Source of the DNA: Deltaproteobacteria bacterium
GTDB taxonomy: Bacteria > Myxococcota_A > Polyangia > Nannocystales > Nannocystaceae
Length of the DNA: 64,000 bases
Assembly: GCA_016709225.1 (NCBI GenBank)
Contig: JADJEE010000012.1
Span: 2,647,501-2,711,500 of the forward strand
Reading direction: 5' to 3'
Both the position numbers and the translations under genes were made by a program. Of the stretch, positions 34,393 through 42,844 are shown piece by piece. The first letter of the stretch is position 1, and each line of letters opens with the position of its first letter. The notes under the pieces were generated by a model. It searched no databases. It saw only the letters and a list, made by a program, of their open reading frames with translations, and was not told the origin of the DNA.

Positions 34393-35292
34393 ATGGGCTG
34401 CATGGGCGGCGGCAACCAAGCGCCTTCGGCCAACGGCACCGACCCGGGGTGGTTCCGGTTGATCCCCGCGGATGCGACGGTCGAGGTCGTGGTGCCCGAC
34501 ACCATCGAGCGCGACGTCATGGAGACCGCGGTCCACCAACGCGTGATCACGTCGTGCCAGGGCCGACGCAACGAGACCTTCGACTTCGACGGGGTCGGCG
34601 CGTGGGTCTCGTTCTTCGGCTTCTCGCACATCGATCAGCCCGAGCTCGTGAAGCAAACCATCCGATTCCGTCGGCGCGTCGACGCGGCCTGGCGACACCG
34701 CGATCCGGTCGACCTCGCGACCTTCGTCGCGGCCTCGCATGCCGCCACCGTGCTGGTGGTGGTCGACATGGACGGCAACGACCTGCTGGGTCGGCAGCAG
34801 GGCACGCAGACCATCCGCCAGAACATGATCGACGTCATCCGACTCGCGCAAGCGCACGACGTCGCGATCTATGAGGTCTACTGCGCCGGCCACCGCACCC
34901 ACCAGAGCCTCATCGACGCGATGACGCAGCGCGACGTCGGCGGCGCCTATCCCCACCATCGCGTGTTCGAGAAGCCCGGCACCGGCGGCGCCTGCACGGC
35001 GCAGTGCCTGGAGCTGCTCACCGGTACGCAGTTCACGACCGTGCTCGGCGGCTTCACGCATGCAATCGTGATGGGTTTCGACGGCTCGATCTGTGCCGGC
35101 AAGTCGGTGTTCGGCGGCTGGATCACCGACCGCGCGATGGCCCTCGACGACGCCACCGAAGTGCTCACCTTTCGCGAGTCCTACGAGCGGGGCCTGCTCG
35201 ATCACGGCCTCCAGGTCATCACGTCGTGGAAGGTCTGCATCTGCGGTGGCGCCGGCAGTCCGATGTCGTCGGCGTATCTTCGCTATCGCTAG
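34393..35292 (+). CDS. Isochorismatase-like cysteine hydrolase with unique N-terminal region
   Basis: The protein has 299 residues. The ribosome-binding sequence GGAGG overlaps the end of the upstream gene. Residues ~118-290 fit the isochorismatase-like fold: LVVVDMDGN with Asp125, VFEKPGTGGAC with Lys194 and MGFDGSICAG with Cys234 form the Asp-Lys-Cys triad expected of this family (nicotinamidases, N-carbamoyl hydrolases and others). The first ~110 residues (TDPGWFRLIPADATVEVVVPD, WVSFFGFSHIDQPEL) resemble nothing I recognise. The substrate is unknown. The GNAT gene follows 17 bp downstream. Confidence 0.7.
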   Translation: MGCMGGGNQAPSANGTDPGWFRLIPADATVEVVVPDTIERDVMETAVHQRVITSCQGRRNETFDFDGVGAWVSFFGFSHIDQPELVKQTIRFRRRVDAAWRHRDPVDLATFVAASHAATVLVVVDMDGNDLLGRQQGTQTIRQNMIDVIRLAQAHDVAIYEVYCAGHRTHQSLIDAMTQRDVGGAYPHHRVFEKPGTGGACTAQCLELLTGTQFTTVLGGFTHAIVMGFDGSICAGKSVFGGWITDRAMALDDATEVLTFRESYERGLLDHGLQVITSWKVCICGGAGSPMSSAYLRYR

Positions 35293-35309
35293 GCCGTGCG
35301 CAGGCGACC

Positions 35310-35768
35310 ATGATCCGCGGGGCCCGATTGAACGACATTCCCGCCTTCGTCGAGCTCGCGCGAGCGATGCACGCGAGCTCCGTCTATCGCGACTTCGTCT
35401 TCAGCGAGCAACACCTCGCGGGCTACCTGGCGATGGCCCTCGACGCGCCCTCGCGCTACTGCATCCTCGTGGCCGAGCACGGCGATCGCTTGGTGGGCTT
35501 CCTGGCCGGCTACCTCGAGTCCTTCGTGTTCGGCCCCGAGACCATCGCGTACGACACCGCGTTCTTCGTCGCGCCGGACCACCGCGGTACCACCACCGCC
35601 AAGCGCTTGATTGAGGCATTCCGGGCGTGGGCCATCGACCGCGGTGCACGGGAGATCGGCCTCGGCATCTCGACGGGGCTCGACGACGATCGCGTGGGTC
35701 GGTTGTACGAGCGGCTGGGGTGGTCGCGCAGCGGCGTGATCTACAAGCAGCGGATCGATCACGGGTGA
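35310..35768 (+). CDS. GNAT-family N-acetyltransferase
   Basis: The protein has 152 residues, the usual single-domain GNAT length. It transfers acetyl from acetyl-CoA to an amine. Visible elements are the N-terminal MIRGARLNDIPAFVELARAM, the beta4 strand AYDTAFFVAPDHRGTTTAKRLIEAFRAWA containing an acetyl-CoA loop of the type HRGTTTA, and the C-terminal RLYERLGWSRSGVIYKQR. It resembles RimI-like small acetyltransferases of phage and plasmids. It probably belongs to the same transcript as the two preceding genes. Confidence 0.85.
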   Translation: MIRGARLNDIPAFVELARAMHASSVYRDFVFSEQHLAGYLAMALDAPSRYCILVAEHGDRLVGFLAGYLESFVFGPETIAYDTAFFVAPDHRGTTTAKRLIEAFRAWAIDRGAREIGLGISTGLDDDRVGRLYERLGWSRSGVIYKQRIDHG

Positions 35769-35854
35769 GATCACCGACGCCGTCGTTCACGCGCTCGCGC
35801 GGTGCGGCCACCTGCGGTCACATCGGCGCGGGCCGTGACTCGACCGCGGTGCAG

Positions 35855-36910
35855 ATGTCATCCCTCGCCTCGCTGCTCCCGCTGCTGCCGTTGTTGTTCG
35901 TCCAGCTCGCTTCGGCTGCGCCCGCCCCATCGGCGCCGTCGGTGGCGCCCAGGTCGCATGTCGGCCGCGCGTTGCCGACGCAGAAGCCGAAGGTCGGCGT
36001 GCGGCTGCGGATGGCCCTCAAGATGGTGCTGCCCAACGATGCCGCCGAGGTGGGCGCATCGGTGCCGCCGAGCGTCAGCGACCTCGTCGCGCTCGGCAAC
36101 AGCGAGGACGAGATCTACTACAACATCGCCGCGCTGCCTCAGGGCACGGGTGCGGCGCAGATCAAGACGATACGGCCCAGTGGTTCGCCGGACGTGTGGG
36201 AGATGGGCTACGCGTCGCTGATCAAGCAGCATCGCGTGCTGTTCGAGGGTGAGCTCAGCGCCGATGATCGGGCCTATTTCGCGGTCGCGATCGGCGAGCA
36301 GGACAACGCCCAGGCCGGCGCGATCTCGTTCATGCTCGGCGACATCGCCGGCTTCATCGGCAGCCTCGACACACCGACGGGCGTCTCCGCGCCGTCGTCG
36401 TTCGGACCGGCGGCGAAGGCCACCGTCGAACGCATCCGCGACAAGGGCGACGACGTGATCGGCATGTTCGTGGTCACGGTCGGCGGCGGACGCAAGCTGT
36501 CGGTCGACGGCTCCGCCAACACCAAGGTGAAGATCCTCGAGTCCAGCAGCACCGAGGTGCTCGCCGAGCTGAGCGGCGGCGGTGCGCGCTACCACGTGCG
36601 CCTGTGGGTCGAGGGGCTCGATACGCCGCGGCCTGCCACGCGCAAGGTCGTCGGCAAGACCTCGGACAAGTGCAGCGAGCAAGATCTCTGGGTGGTCGGC
36701 AGTGGCGGGCAAGTGCTGCTGCACAAGGGCGACACCAAGGAGATCGTCCGTGGCCCCGGACGGTTCACCTGGTACTGCGACGGTACCGAGGAGTCGGCGG
36801 TTGCCGATTCCGGTACCGACGTGATCTCCGCGCGGCGAGCGAGCACCGGTCGCAACATCGACTGGATCTTCCTGCGCGAAGACCCGGCGACGCCGGACTT
36901 CACCGACTGA
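35855..36910 (+). CDS. Secreted protein of unknown function
   Basis: The protein has 351 residues from the ATG at 35855. An N-terminal signal peptide (LASLLPLLPLLFVQLASAAPA) without a lipobox suggests a soluble secreted or periplasmic protein. The body alternates predicted beta strands (HRVLFEGELSADDRAYFAVAI, KLSVDGSANTKVKILESS, ARYHVRLWVEGLD) and contains one Cys pair (SDKCSEQDL and FTWYCDG). No known domain was recognised. Confidence 0.7.
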   Translation: MSSLASLLPLLPLLFVQLASAAPAPSAPSVAPRSHVGRALPTQKPKVGVRLRMALKMVLPNDAAEVGASVPPSVSDLVALGNSEDEIYYNIAALPQGTGAAQIKTIRPSGSPDVWEMGYASLIKQHRVLFEGELSADDRAYFAVAIGEQDNAQAGAISFMLGDIAGFIGSLDTPTGVSAPSSFGPAAKATVERIRDKGDDVIGMFVVTVGGGRKLSVDGSANTKVKILESSSTEVLAELSGGGARYHVRLWVEGLDTPRPATRKVVGKTSDKCSEQDLWVVGSGGQVLLHKGDTKEIVRGPGRFTWYCDGTEESAVADSGTDVISARRASTGRNIDWIFLREDPATPDFTD

Positions 36911-37307
36911 CGAAGTTCGCCACGTCGACGCCGGCGGGGCCTCACCGACCGAACGACCTCGGAAGGCCGATGCTCGCCTTGACGACCCCCATGCGCGCTG
37001 CTACGTTGCGTGCCGCCATGACGACTCTATTGCAGACCCGGCGGTGCCTCAGGTATCGCCGTGCGCGTCCGCGCTGAGGCGTCATCGTTCCATCCGAACC
37101 GATTGCGCCCCGGTCGTGTGGGCATCGCTCGAACGGGCCCGAAACCGCCCGTGCGAGGCTGTGTACGCATGCGGGGTGGACCTCCGCGGACGCGAGAGAC
37201 GAGCCACAACCGGTGATCCGGCGCGAATGCGTCGCCGGATCGAAGACGTCTTCGTCCTGCATCGCGCATGGGGAGCGCGCGATGCATCGGCTCCGCATTC
37301 CCGCGCC
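36911..37307. other. 397-bp leader region upstream of the EF-G gene, possible leader peptide
   Basis: No large gene is apparent. A 19-codon frame at 37018-37077 would encode the Arg-rich peptide MTTLLQTRRCLRYRRARPR, about 230 bp before the EF-G start. Such short basic frames can act as translational leaders, but this one has no clear ribosome-binding site and may be chance. Extended reading upstream of the EF-G start (from 37044) looks non-coding. Confidence 0.3.
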
Positions 37308-39416
37308 ATGACCACCACACGAGCCACCCTCCACACATTGCGCAACATCGGCATCTCCGCCCATGTCGATGCCGGCAAGACCACGCTCACCGAGCGGATT
37401 CTCTTCTACTGCGGTCGCATCCACCGCATCGGCGAGGTCCACGACAAGCTCGGCAAGGGCGCGACGATGGACAGCACCAAGGCCGAGAAGGCCCACGGTA
37501 TCACCATCAAGTCGGCAGCGACCCGCGTGACGTGGCGAGAGCACGCCATCACGATCATCGACACCCCTGGCCATGCCGACTTCACCATCGAGGTCGAGCG
37601 TGCGCTGCGGGTGCTCGACGGCGCGGTGTTCGTGTTCTCGGCCGTCGAAGGCGTGCAGGCGCAGTCGATCGCCGTCGATCGACAGATGCGTCGGCACGGC
37701 GTGCCCCGCATCGCGTTCATCAACAAGATGGATCGCGTCGGTGCGCGCCCGGAGGCGGTGGTCCGCGACATCTGCGAGCAGCTCGGCGCCATGGCGGTGC
37801 CGGTGCAGCTGCCGCTCGGCGTCGAGGCGTCGTTCGACGGCGTCATCGATCTCGTCGAGCTGCAGGCGATCCGCTGTCGTGGCGAACACGGCGAGCGGGT
37901 CGAGCTCGCGGAGATCCCCAGCGAGCTCGTGGCAGCGGCAACCGCCGCGCGCGAGCGGCTCATCGACGTGGTCTCGCGCCACGACGATGCGCTATGCGAG
38001 GCCGCGCTCGGCGACACGCCGATCTCGACCTCGTTGCTGCGGGCGGCGATCCGTCGCGCGACCTTGGCCCACCTCATCGTGCCGGTGCTGTTCGGCTCGG
38101 CGTTTCGCAACCAGGGCGTGCAACCCCTGCTCGACGCGGTCGTGGACTATCTCCCCGACCCCGGCGAGGTGCGAAACCTGGCGAGCTCGCCGGGGCCGCA
38201 GGGCCCCGTCGACATCGAGCTGATCGCGAACGACGACCTCCCGGTCTGCGCGTTCGTGTTCAAGCTCGACGAGACTCGCTTCGGCACCCTCGGCTACGTG
38301 CGTGTCTACCAGGGCACGCTCACCCGCGGCGGCGCGCTGTGGTGTCCTCGGACCCGCACGCGCATCCGCGTCGGCCGACTGCTGCGATTGCACCCCGACG
38401 ATCCCACCGCGATCGACTCGGCCCAGGCCGGCGAGATCGTGGGGTTGTTCGGGGCCGGGTGCGAATCCGGCGACACCCTGTGCGGGTTCGATCCGCGCAC
38501 GGGCCAGCCGCTCGCGCTCGCGGTCGCCAGCTTCGAGGTGCCCGAGCCGATCGTGTCGCGCACCATCGAGCCCAAGCGTGACGCCGATCTCGATGCACTC
38601 GACAAGGCCCTTGCCCGCTTCTCGCGCGAAGATCCCTCCTTGGTGGTGGGACGCGACGCGACGTCCGGGCAGACACTCATCTCGGGCACGGGGATCCTCC
38701 AGCTCGAGATCTACGCCGAGCGTCTCGCCGACGAGCACGAGCTCGAGGTTCGCCTGGGTGCACCCCAGGTGGCCTATCGAGAGACCGTCACTGCACCGGT
38801 CGAGTTCGACCACCTCCATCGCAAGCAGAGCGGTGGCGGCAGCGGGCAGTACGCGGGCGTGCGCGGGTTCCTGCGACCCTCGGGCGAACTCGACACCCCG
38901 CTGCGCATGCTCGACAGCACGCGCAGCGGCAGCATCCCGCGACCGTTTCTGCACGCGTGCGAGCAGGGCGTGCGCGAGGCGCTGCAGAGCGGCCCGCTCG
39001 TGGGCGCGCCGGTCATGGGTGTGGAGGTCGAGCTCGTCGACGGCAAGACCCACCCGGTCGACTCGAGCGATCTCGCGTTCCAGCTGGCGGCGCGAGATGC
39101 CGTGCGGGCAGCGCTGCGCGATGCCTCGCCCCGGCTGCTCGAGCCCGTCATGCGCGTCGAGGTCGATGGACCGCGCGCAGCGTTCGGGGCCATGGGTGGC
39201 AGCCTGCTCCGGCGTCGCGGCCAGGTGATCGCGACGCAGGACAACGGCGAGCGCGCGAGCCTCGTCGCGCTGGTGCCGTTGGCGGAGATGTTCGACTACG
39301 CGGCAGACCTGGCCGGAATCACCGGCGGTCGCGCTGCGCATGCGATGACCATGCACGGGTACGCCGAGGTGCCCGAGCAGGTCGCGAACGCGATCATGGC
39401 CCGCATGCAGGCGTGA
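37308..39416 (+). CDS. fusA: Elongation factor G, spdEFG1/mitochondrial EFG1-like type
   Basis: The protein has 702 residues, full length for a translocase. The GTPase domain has G1 AHVDAGKTT (residues 18-26), G3 DTPGHADF near 85 and G4 NKMD near 140. Later domains show GVQPLLDAVVDYLPDP, the domain II beta barrel and domain IV SGGGSGQYAGV. Switch I reads MDSTKAEKAHGITIKSAAT rather than the common ERERGITITSAAT. Together with FTIEVERALRVLDGAV, this matches the spirochaete/planctomycete/delta-proteobacterial EFG1 and mitochondrial EFG1 group. The gene stands alone, away from rpsL/rpsG. The gene symbol is by family; a second EF-G elsewhere in the genome is likely. Confidence 0.93.
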   Translation: MTTTRATLHTLRNIGISAHVDAGKTTLTERILFYCGRIHRIGEVHDKLGKGATMDSTKAEKAHGITIKSAATRVTWREHAITIIDTPGHADFTIEVERALRVLDGAVFVFSAVEGVQAQSIAVDRQMRRHGVPRIAFINKMDRVGARPEAVVRDICEQLGAMAVPVQLPLGVEASFDGVIDLVELQAIRCRGEHGERVELAEIPSELVAAATAARERLIDVVSRHDDALCEAALGDTPISTSLLRAAIRRATLAHLIVPVLFGSAFRNQGVQPLLDAVVDYLPDPGEVRNLASSPGPQGPVDIELIANDDLPVCAFVFKLDETRFGTLGYVRVYQGTLTRGGALWCPRTRTRIRVGRLLRLHPDDPTAIDSAQAGEIVGLFGAGCESGDTLCGFDPRTGQPLALAVASFEVPEPIVSRTIEPKRDADLDALDKALARFSREDPSLVVGRDATSGQTLISGTGILQLEIYAERLADEHELEVRLGAPQVAYRETVTAPVEFDHLHRKQSGGGSGQYAGVRGFLRPSGELDTPLRMLDSTRSGSIPRPFLHACEQGVREALQSGPLVGAPVMGVEVELVDGKTHPVDSSDLAFQLAARDAVRAALRDASPRLLEPVMRVEVDGPRAAFGAMGGSLLRRRGQVIATQDNGERASLVALVPLAEMFDYAADLAGITGGRAAHAMTMHGYAEVPEQVANAIMARMQA

Positions 39417-39436
39417 GCGCGGAGAATGGCCGCAGG

Positions 39437-39471
39437 GCGGCTCGGCCACGCATTCACGTGCGCCGAGCCGC
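39437..39471 (+). terminator. Hairpin downstream of EF-G
   Basis: GCGGCTCGG (39437-39445) and CCGAGCCGC (39463-39471) form a perfect 9-bp stem 20 bp after the EF-G stop codon, with a 17-nt loop. It is a candidate terminator that could also serve the convergent gene ending at 39549. Confidence 0.5.
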
Positions 39472-39548
39472 TCGCGCGGATTCTTGCGTGCGCCGGGATC
39501 TGCGTGGCGAACGGCGAACGCGTCGGCTGAGTCGAGCGCCGGAGGCCG

Positions 39549-40913
39549 TTAGGATGCGTTCACGAACACGGTCCAGTCGAGCCTGCCGCGGCGAATCTTT
39601 ATTGCGATGTGCTTGTTCCCGGCCGCTGCCATCAAACCACCGTAGGCGTCAAAGAGATCGAGAGGTGTGTTGATCGCGTATGTCGAACCGATTTGCTGCC
39701 CATTCGTGGGATTAAAGCGCCACATGCTCAGGATACGGTCGTTGTTCCGGAACCCCAGAGTATAGTAGAGGTCGCCCACCCCGAGCCCGCTAAATCGACT
39801 GTTCGTCGCGCTGCTGCCCCAGATGTAGCGCCCATGCGAGCAGAACATACTCGCGGGTGCATCCTTGATGACCTCGGCCTGCGCGACTGGAATCCATGCT
39901 GTAATCTTGCGCAACGACGTGTTGGTGGTATGCTCAGCTTGCGCGACGGCCTGATCGTAGGCACTGCACGATGTGCTCGCACAACTGTCGGTGCTGCACG
40001 CTATGACCGTCTGGTCGATGGGATCCCGCTGAACGGCCGGACCGGGGAGGCCCGACTCGAAGTCGAACATGCACTCATCGAATGCCTCGGACAGATCTGG
40101 GCCACCCACTCCTGAAGACCATGTGCCACCATAAATGTAGCAAGTCGGCGCCTGTGCGCTCCAGTGATTTCCAGCGGCATCCACGACGCTCAGCGGACCA
40201 AAGCCACCGGCTAAATCGATTTCGCAGGCGCTCTGGCATCGCTCCAAGATTTCAGCGACGATCGGGTCCGCTGCATTCTGATAGTCGTAGCCCTCACCGG
40301 CCCAGGTTCCACATTGGCCCGGAATACTAAGCCCAACGTGAATCCCATCTGACGTGGCGTCTGGGCCGACACATCCAAGAAGCGGGGCTTCCTCCCCCGG
40401 CCCCGGAATCGGGAACGTCGTGCAGATGCTTCCGTTGTCATCCCGGCAGTACGTCATTTCCGCCAACCCGAAGCAGTCGAACTGAGCCATGCTAGGATCG
40501 CAGAGCTGTCCGCCGCTCGACCCGGAGTCAGCATTGGAATCCGTGCCTCCTGACGAGTCGGCGCCAGTCTGAGAAGATCCGCCGCCACCGCTAATCATTT
40601 CGGTGTCGTAGTTGTCAATCGGCGGAGGGCCAGGTAAGTCACCTTCGATTGCACATCCGCACACGACGCCCACAAAGCCGACCTCAATCGATCTATGAGT
40701 GGCGGCTGTGCATGCTCGACGCCGAAGGTAATTGCAGCGGGCCGCAAACTTTGCGAGTTTTGCGGATGCTGAATACGCAATGCGCGTCGCGTCTCCGACG
40801 CGCACCACGTGTCGCGCATCGCGAGGCACATTTCCCAGGTGGTTCAGCTCGTTTGACTGGGATGACCGAACTGAACTAGGTTCGCCGGTGTAGATGTAGA
40901 ATGGTTGCTTCAT
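39549..40913 (-). CDS. Cys-containing secreted protein, unknown function, start uncertain
   Basis: The frame has 454 residues from an ATG at 40913 with a reasonable GGAAG ribosome-binding sequence. However, the only lipoprotein-like signal (VGFVGVVCGC) lies about 75 residues in, so translation may begin further downstream, for example at a GTG near 40670. After a Gly/Ser/Asp linker come Cys-bearing segments (CDPSMAQFDCFGLAEMTYC, CQSACEIDLAGGFG, CSTDSCASTSCSAYDQA) and a C-terminal beta-rich domain. Base composition here is clearly less GC-rich than in neighbouring genes, which suggests acquisition by transfer. No known family was recognised. Confidence 0.6.
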   Translation of the reverse strand: MKQPFYIYTGEPSSVRSSQSNELNHLGNVPRDARHVVRVGDATRIAYSASAKLAKFAARCNYLRRRACTAATHRSIEVGFVGVVCGCAIEGDLPGPPPIDNYDTEMISGGGGSSQTGADSSGGTDSNADSGSSGGQLCDPSMAQFDCFGLAEMTYCRDDNGSICTTFPIPGPGEEAPLLGCVGPDATSDGIHVGLSIPGQCGTWAGEGYDYQNAADPIVAEILERCQSACEIDLAGGFGPLSVVDAAGNHWSAQAPTCYIYGGTWSSGVGGPDLSEAFDECMFDFESGLPGPAVQRDPIDQTVIACSTDSCASTSCSAYDQAVAQAEHTTNTSLRKITAWIPVAQAEVIKDAPASMFCSHGRYIWGSSATNSRFSGLGVGDLYYTLGFRNNDRILSMWRFNPTNGQQIGSTYAINTPLDLFDAYGGLMAAAGNKHIAIKIRRGRLDWTVFVNAS

Positions 40914-40957
40914 GCGTTCTTCCGTTGCCTTCGTTCACATCCGATTGCGCGGCGGCG

Positions 40958-41662
40958 CTACCTGTTTCGACGCTCGCGCCGCTTCATTCTTGTGTTGCAC
41001 TGTTCGAGGCTATTGTTGCCAAAATCCACCTGACTCGAGCTGACTCCGTAATTCGCAAACGACTCCAGCAAGAACTGTGACATTATGTTGTTCGGTTCGG
41101 AAGAGTGATCCAGCCAAAGCAGGTGCCCTAATTCATGCGCAAGGACTTTCGGCTCCGGTATCTTGGTCGCCACGAGCGACGGGCAGTAGGGAATCGAACT
41201 GGGCAGCGCAACGCCGCGGTCAAAGTGGACGCGATAGCCTCCTTCATCGACACGTATCTCGTCTACCACATATATCGGCACATGGTCCGTAGGTGTCGCC
41301 AATGCGGTCGTGTATGGTCGGTATCCGGGAAGGTGTTCGGCGGCTTCCAGTTGGCGAAAAATCGGGCGCATCGAGTAGACGTCCACGTCGCAACCGTCGT
41401 AGTCGAACGCGTCGACGCCGCTGCCGGACCAGAACTCAATCGCCTCGGTGAGCGCGCTCTCGTACGGGGAACATTGCGTTTCATCATGCACATGAAGTCG
41501 CAGGCGGTAGGGTTGATCGTAGCTACACCCGACTGCGAGCATTAGCACCCAGGACACGCAGACCAAAGCGGAGGGAACCGCAGTGCCACTGCTTCGAGTC
41601 TGCAATGCCTGACGTTCGGTGCGCGCCGAGTCCGGGCGCGACTCAAGGCAGCGCATGCGCAT
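40958..41662 (-). CDS. Metzincin-like zinc metalloprotease lipoprotein
   Basis: The protein has 234 residues from the ATG at 41662; the frame stays open up to 41713. A hydrophobic segment with lipobox LMLAVGC lies about 40 residues in, so a TTG start closer to it is also possible. The zinc site HELGHLLWLDH matches HExxHxxGxxH-type metzincins except that Leu-Trp-Leu replaces part of the consensus. EPNNIMSQF a few residues later provides the expected Met-turn. It should be an extracellular or periplasmic endopeptidase. A 26-bp perfect palindrome lies just upstream of the chosen start. Confidence 0.75.
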   Translation of the reverse strand: MRMRCLESRPDSARTERQALQTRSSGTAVPSALVCVSWVLMLAVGCSYDQPYRLRLHVHDETQCSPYESALTEAIEFWSGSGVDAFDYDGCDVDVYSMRPIFRQLEAAEHLPGYRPYTTALATPTDHVPIYVVDEIRVDEGGYRVHFDRGVALPSSIPYCPSLVATKIPEPKVLAHELGHLLWLDHSSEPNNIMSQFLLESFANYGVSSSQVDFGNNSLEQCNTRMKRRERRNR

Positions 41663-41676
41663 GTCAGTCCCAGGCA

Positions 41677-41702
41677 CGCACTTCCTGCTAGCAGGAAGTG
41701 CG
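41677..41702. promoter_or_regulatory. 26-bp perfect palindrome upstream of the metalloprotease gene
   Basis: The half-site CGCACTTCCTGCT is followed directly by its reverse complement AGCAGGAAGTGCG, with no spacer and CTAG at the centre. It lies 15-40 bp upstream of the chosen start of the minus-strand protease gene and 160 bp from the divergent lipoprotein start. It could be an operator for a dimeric regulator or an RNA hairpin. Confidence 0.6.
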
Positions 41703-41861
41703 ATGAGGGTCAATCGGAGAACTCAAGCGGGGACTCCGGCGTCAACGGCGCCGTGCAACTTGGCGGCGCTCGGGTGCCGAATGGGCGCCATTGCCGCGCC
41801 GCACGATTGGTGGCCAGATTGCCAATCTTAGGTGGTCCCACCCAGCGCGGACCTCGGCGCG

Positions 41862-42731
41862 ATGGACAAGCGAGGAACACGCGGGCACGATCAGCAGATG
41901 CGATGGGCTGGCTCGGTGCTCGCGTTCGTGGCCGCTTGCCAGAGCGGCACGATCGAGTCGCCGACGACAAGCCTCACCGCAGATGGGGGCAGTAGCCCGG
42001 ATTCGGGCGGGGCGTCGTCATCAGCTGGTGGAGTTCTCGAGTTCGGTTGTGATGTCTATGCGCAAGACTGCCCCGATGGATTGAAGTGCCTTCCAGCGAA
42101 GTACGGGGCTTCGCCGGGGCTCATCGAGGATGGCATAGAGTCGTGGTGCGCCGGAGTCAGCCCCGCGGCGGTGGGTCTCAGAGAGCCGTGCTTCGTCGAT
42201 CCATCCGCATACAAAGAGCCCGGCGCCTTGATGGACGATTGCCCGCTTGGAGCATTGTGCTGGGGAGTCGAAGGCGAGCCGGGGGATCTTCACGGGCGGT
42301 GCGAATCGCTCTGCTCCGGCAGCGCCGAAATCCCCGGATGTCCTGGCGAACCGTTCTGTCCCAGTCAGGGTGGATTGAACGACCTGGTCTGCGTGTCTGA
42401 GTGCGAACCATTCGCACAGGACTGTGCATTCGAGACCGACAGCTGTATTCGACTGAGTGACAAGTGGGCGTGCTGGCCGCGCCGCGTGAGGAGTCGCGGC
42501 GATTTCCAGTACCCATGCATCTGGCAGAACGACTGCCAGGCCACATTCGCATGCATCGAACTGGACATGGCGGGCACGTGCTACGACAACAGCCTAGGCG
42601 GCTGCTGCGTGCCGATGTGTGCGCTCGACGATCCCCAGGCCGATGCCGCGTGTGCCGAGGTCGATCCCGCCAGTACCTGCAAGTCCTGGGAGCTCGCGCC
42701 CGACACGGGCGTCGGCATCTGCGTGCCGTGA
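41862..42731 (+). CDS. Cys-rich lipoprotein, unknown function
   Basis: The protein has 289 residues from the ATG at 41862, or 277 from the ATG at 41898, which directly precedes the signal peptide MRWAGSVLAFVAAC. The Cys marks the lipobox. A Ser/Gly linker is followed by many Cys in short loops (CDVYAQDCPDGLKCLPAKYG, CPLGALCWGVEGEPGDLHGRC, CVSECEPFAQDCAFETDSC, CVPMCALDDPQADAAC). This is the pattern of a widespread Nannocystaceae family in which metadata-like Cys loops follow a linker. The function is unknown. Base composition is lower in G+C than the flanks. Confidence 0.75.
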   Translation: MDKRGTRGHDQQMRWAGSVLAFVAACQSGTIESPTTSLTADGGSSPDSGGASSSAGGVLEFGCDVYAQDCPDGLKCLPAKYGASPGLIEDGIESWCAGVSPAAVGLREPCFVDPSAYKEPGALMDDCPLGALCWGVEGEPGDLHGRCESLCSGSAEIPGCPGEPFCPSQGGLNDLVCVSECEPFAQDCAFETDSCIRLSDKWACWPRRVRSRGDFQYPCIWQNDCQATFACIELDMAGTCYDNSLGGCCVPMCALDDPQADAACAEVDPASTCKSWELAPDTGVGICVP

Positions 42732-42844
42732 TCGCGCTCGCCGCGCAGCAACGACGCAAGCGCGGGCGGCGATCGACACGGGATCGGCCCCTGCACGCCA
42801 TGGCACATTGACAGCAGCCGTGTTGGGCTGCAGGCTGGTTTGGT

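Noticed and set aside
37018..37077. Arg-rich 19-codon frame upstream of EF-G as a regulatory leader peptide
   Set aside because: There is no ribosome-binding site and no attenuator-like hairpin pair. It is mentioned only as a low-confidence possibility and not annotated as a gene.
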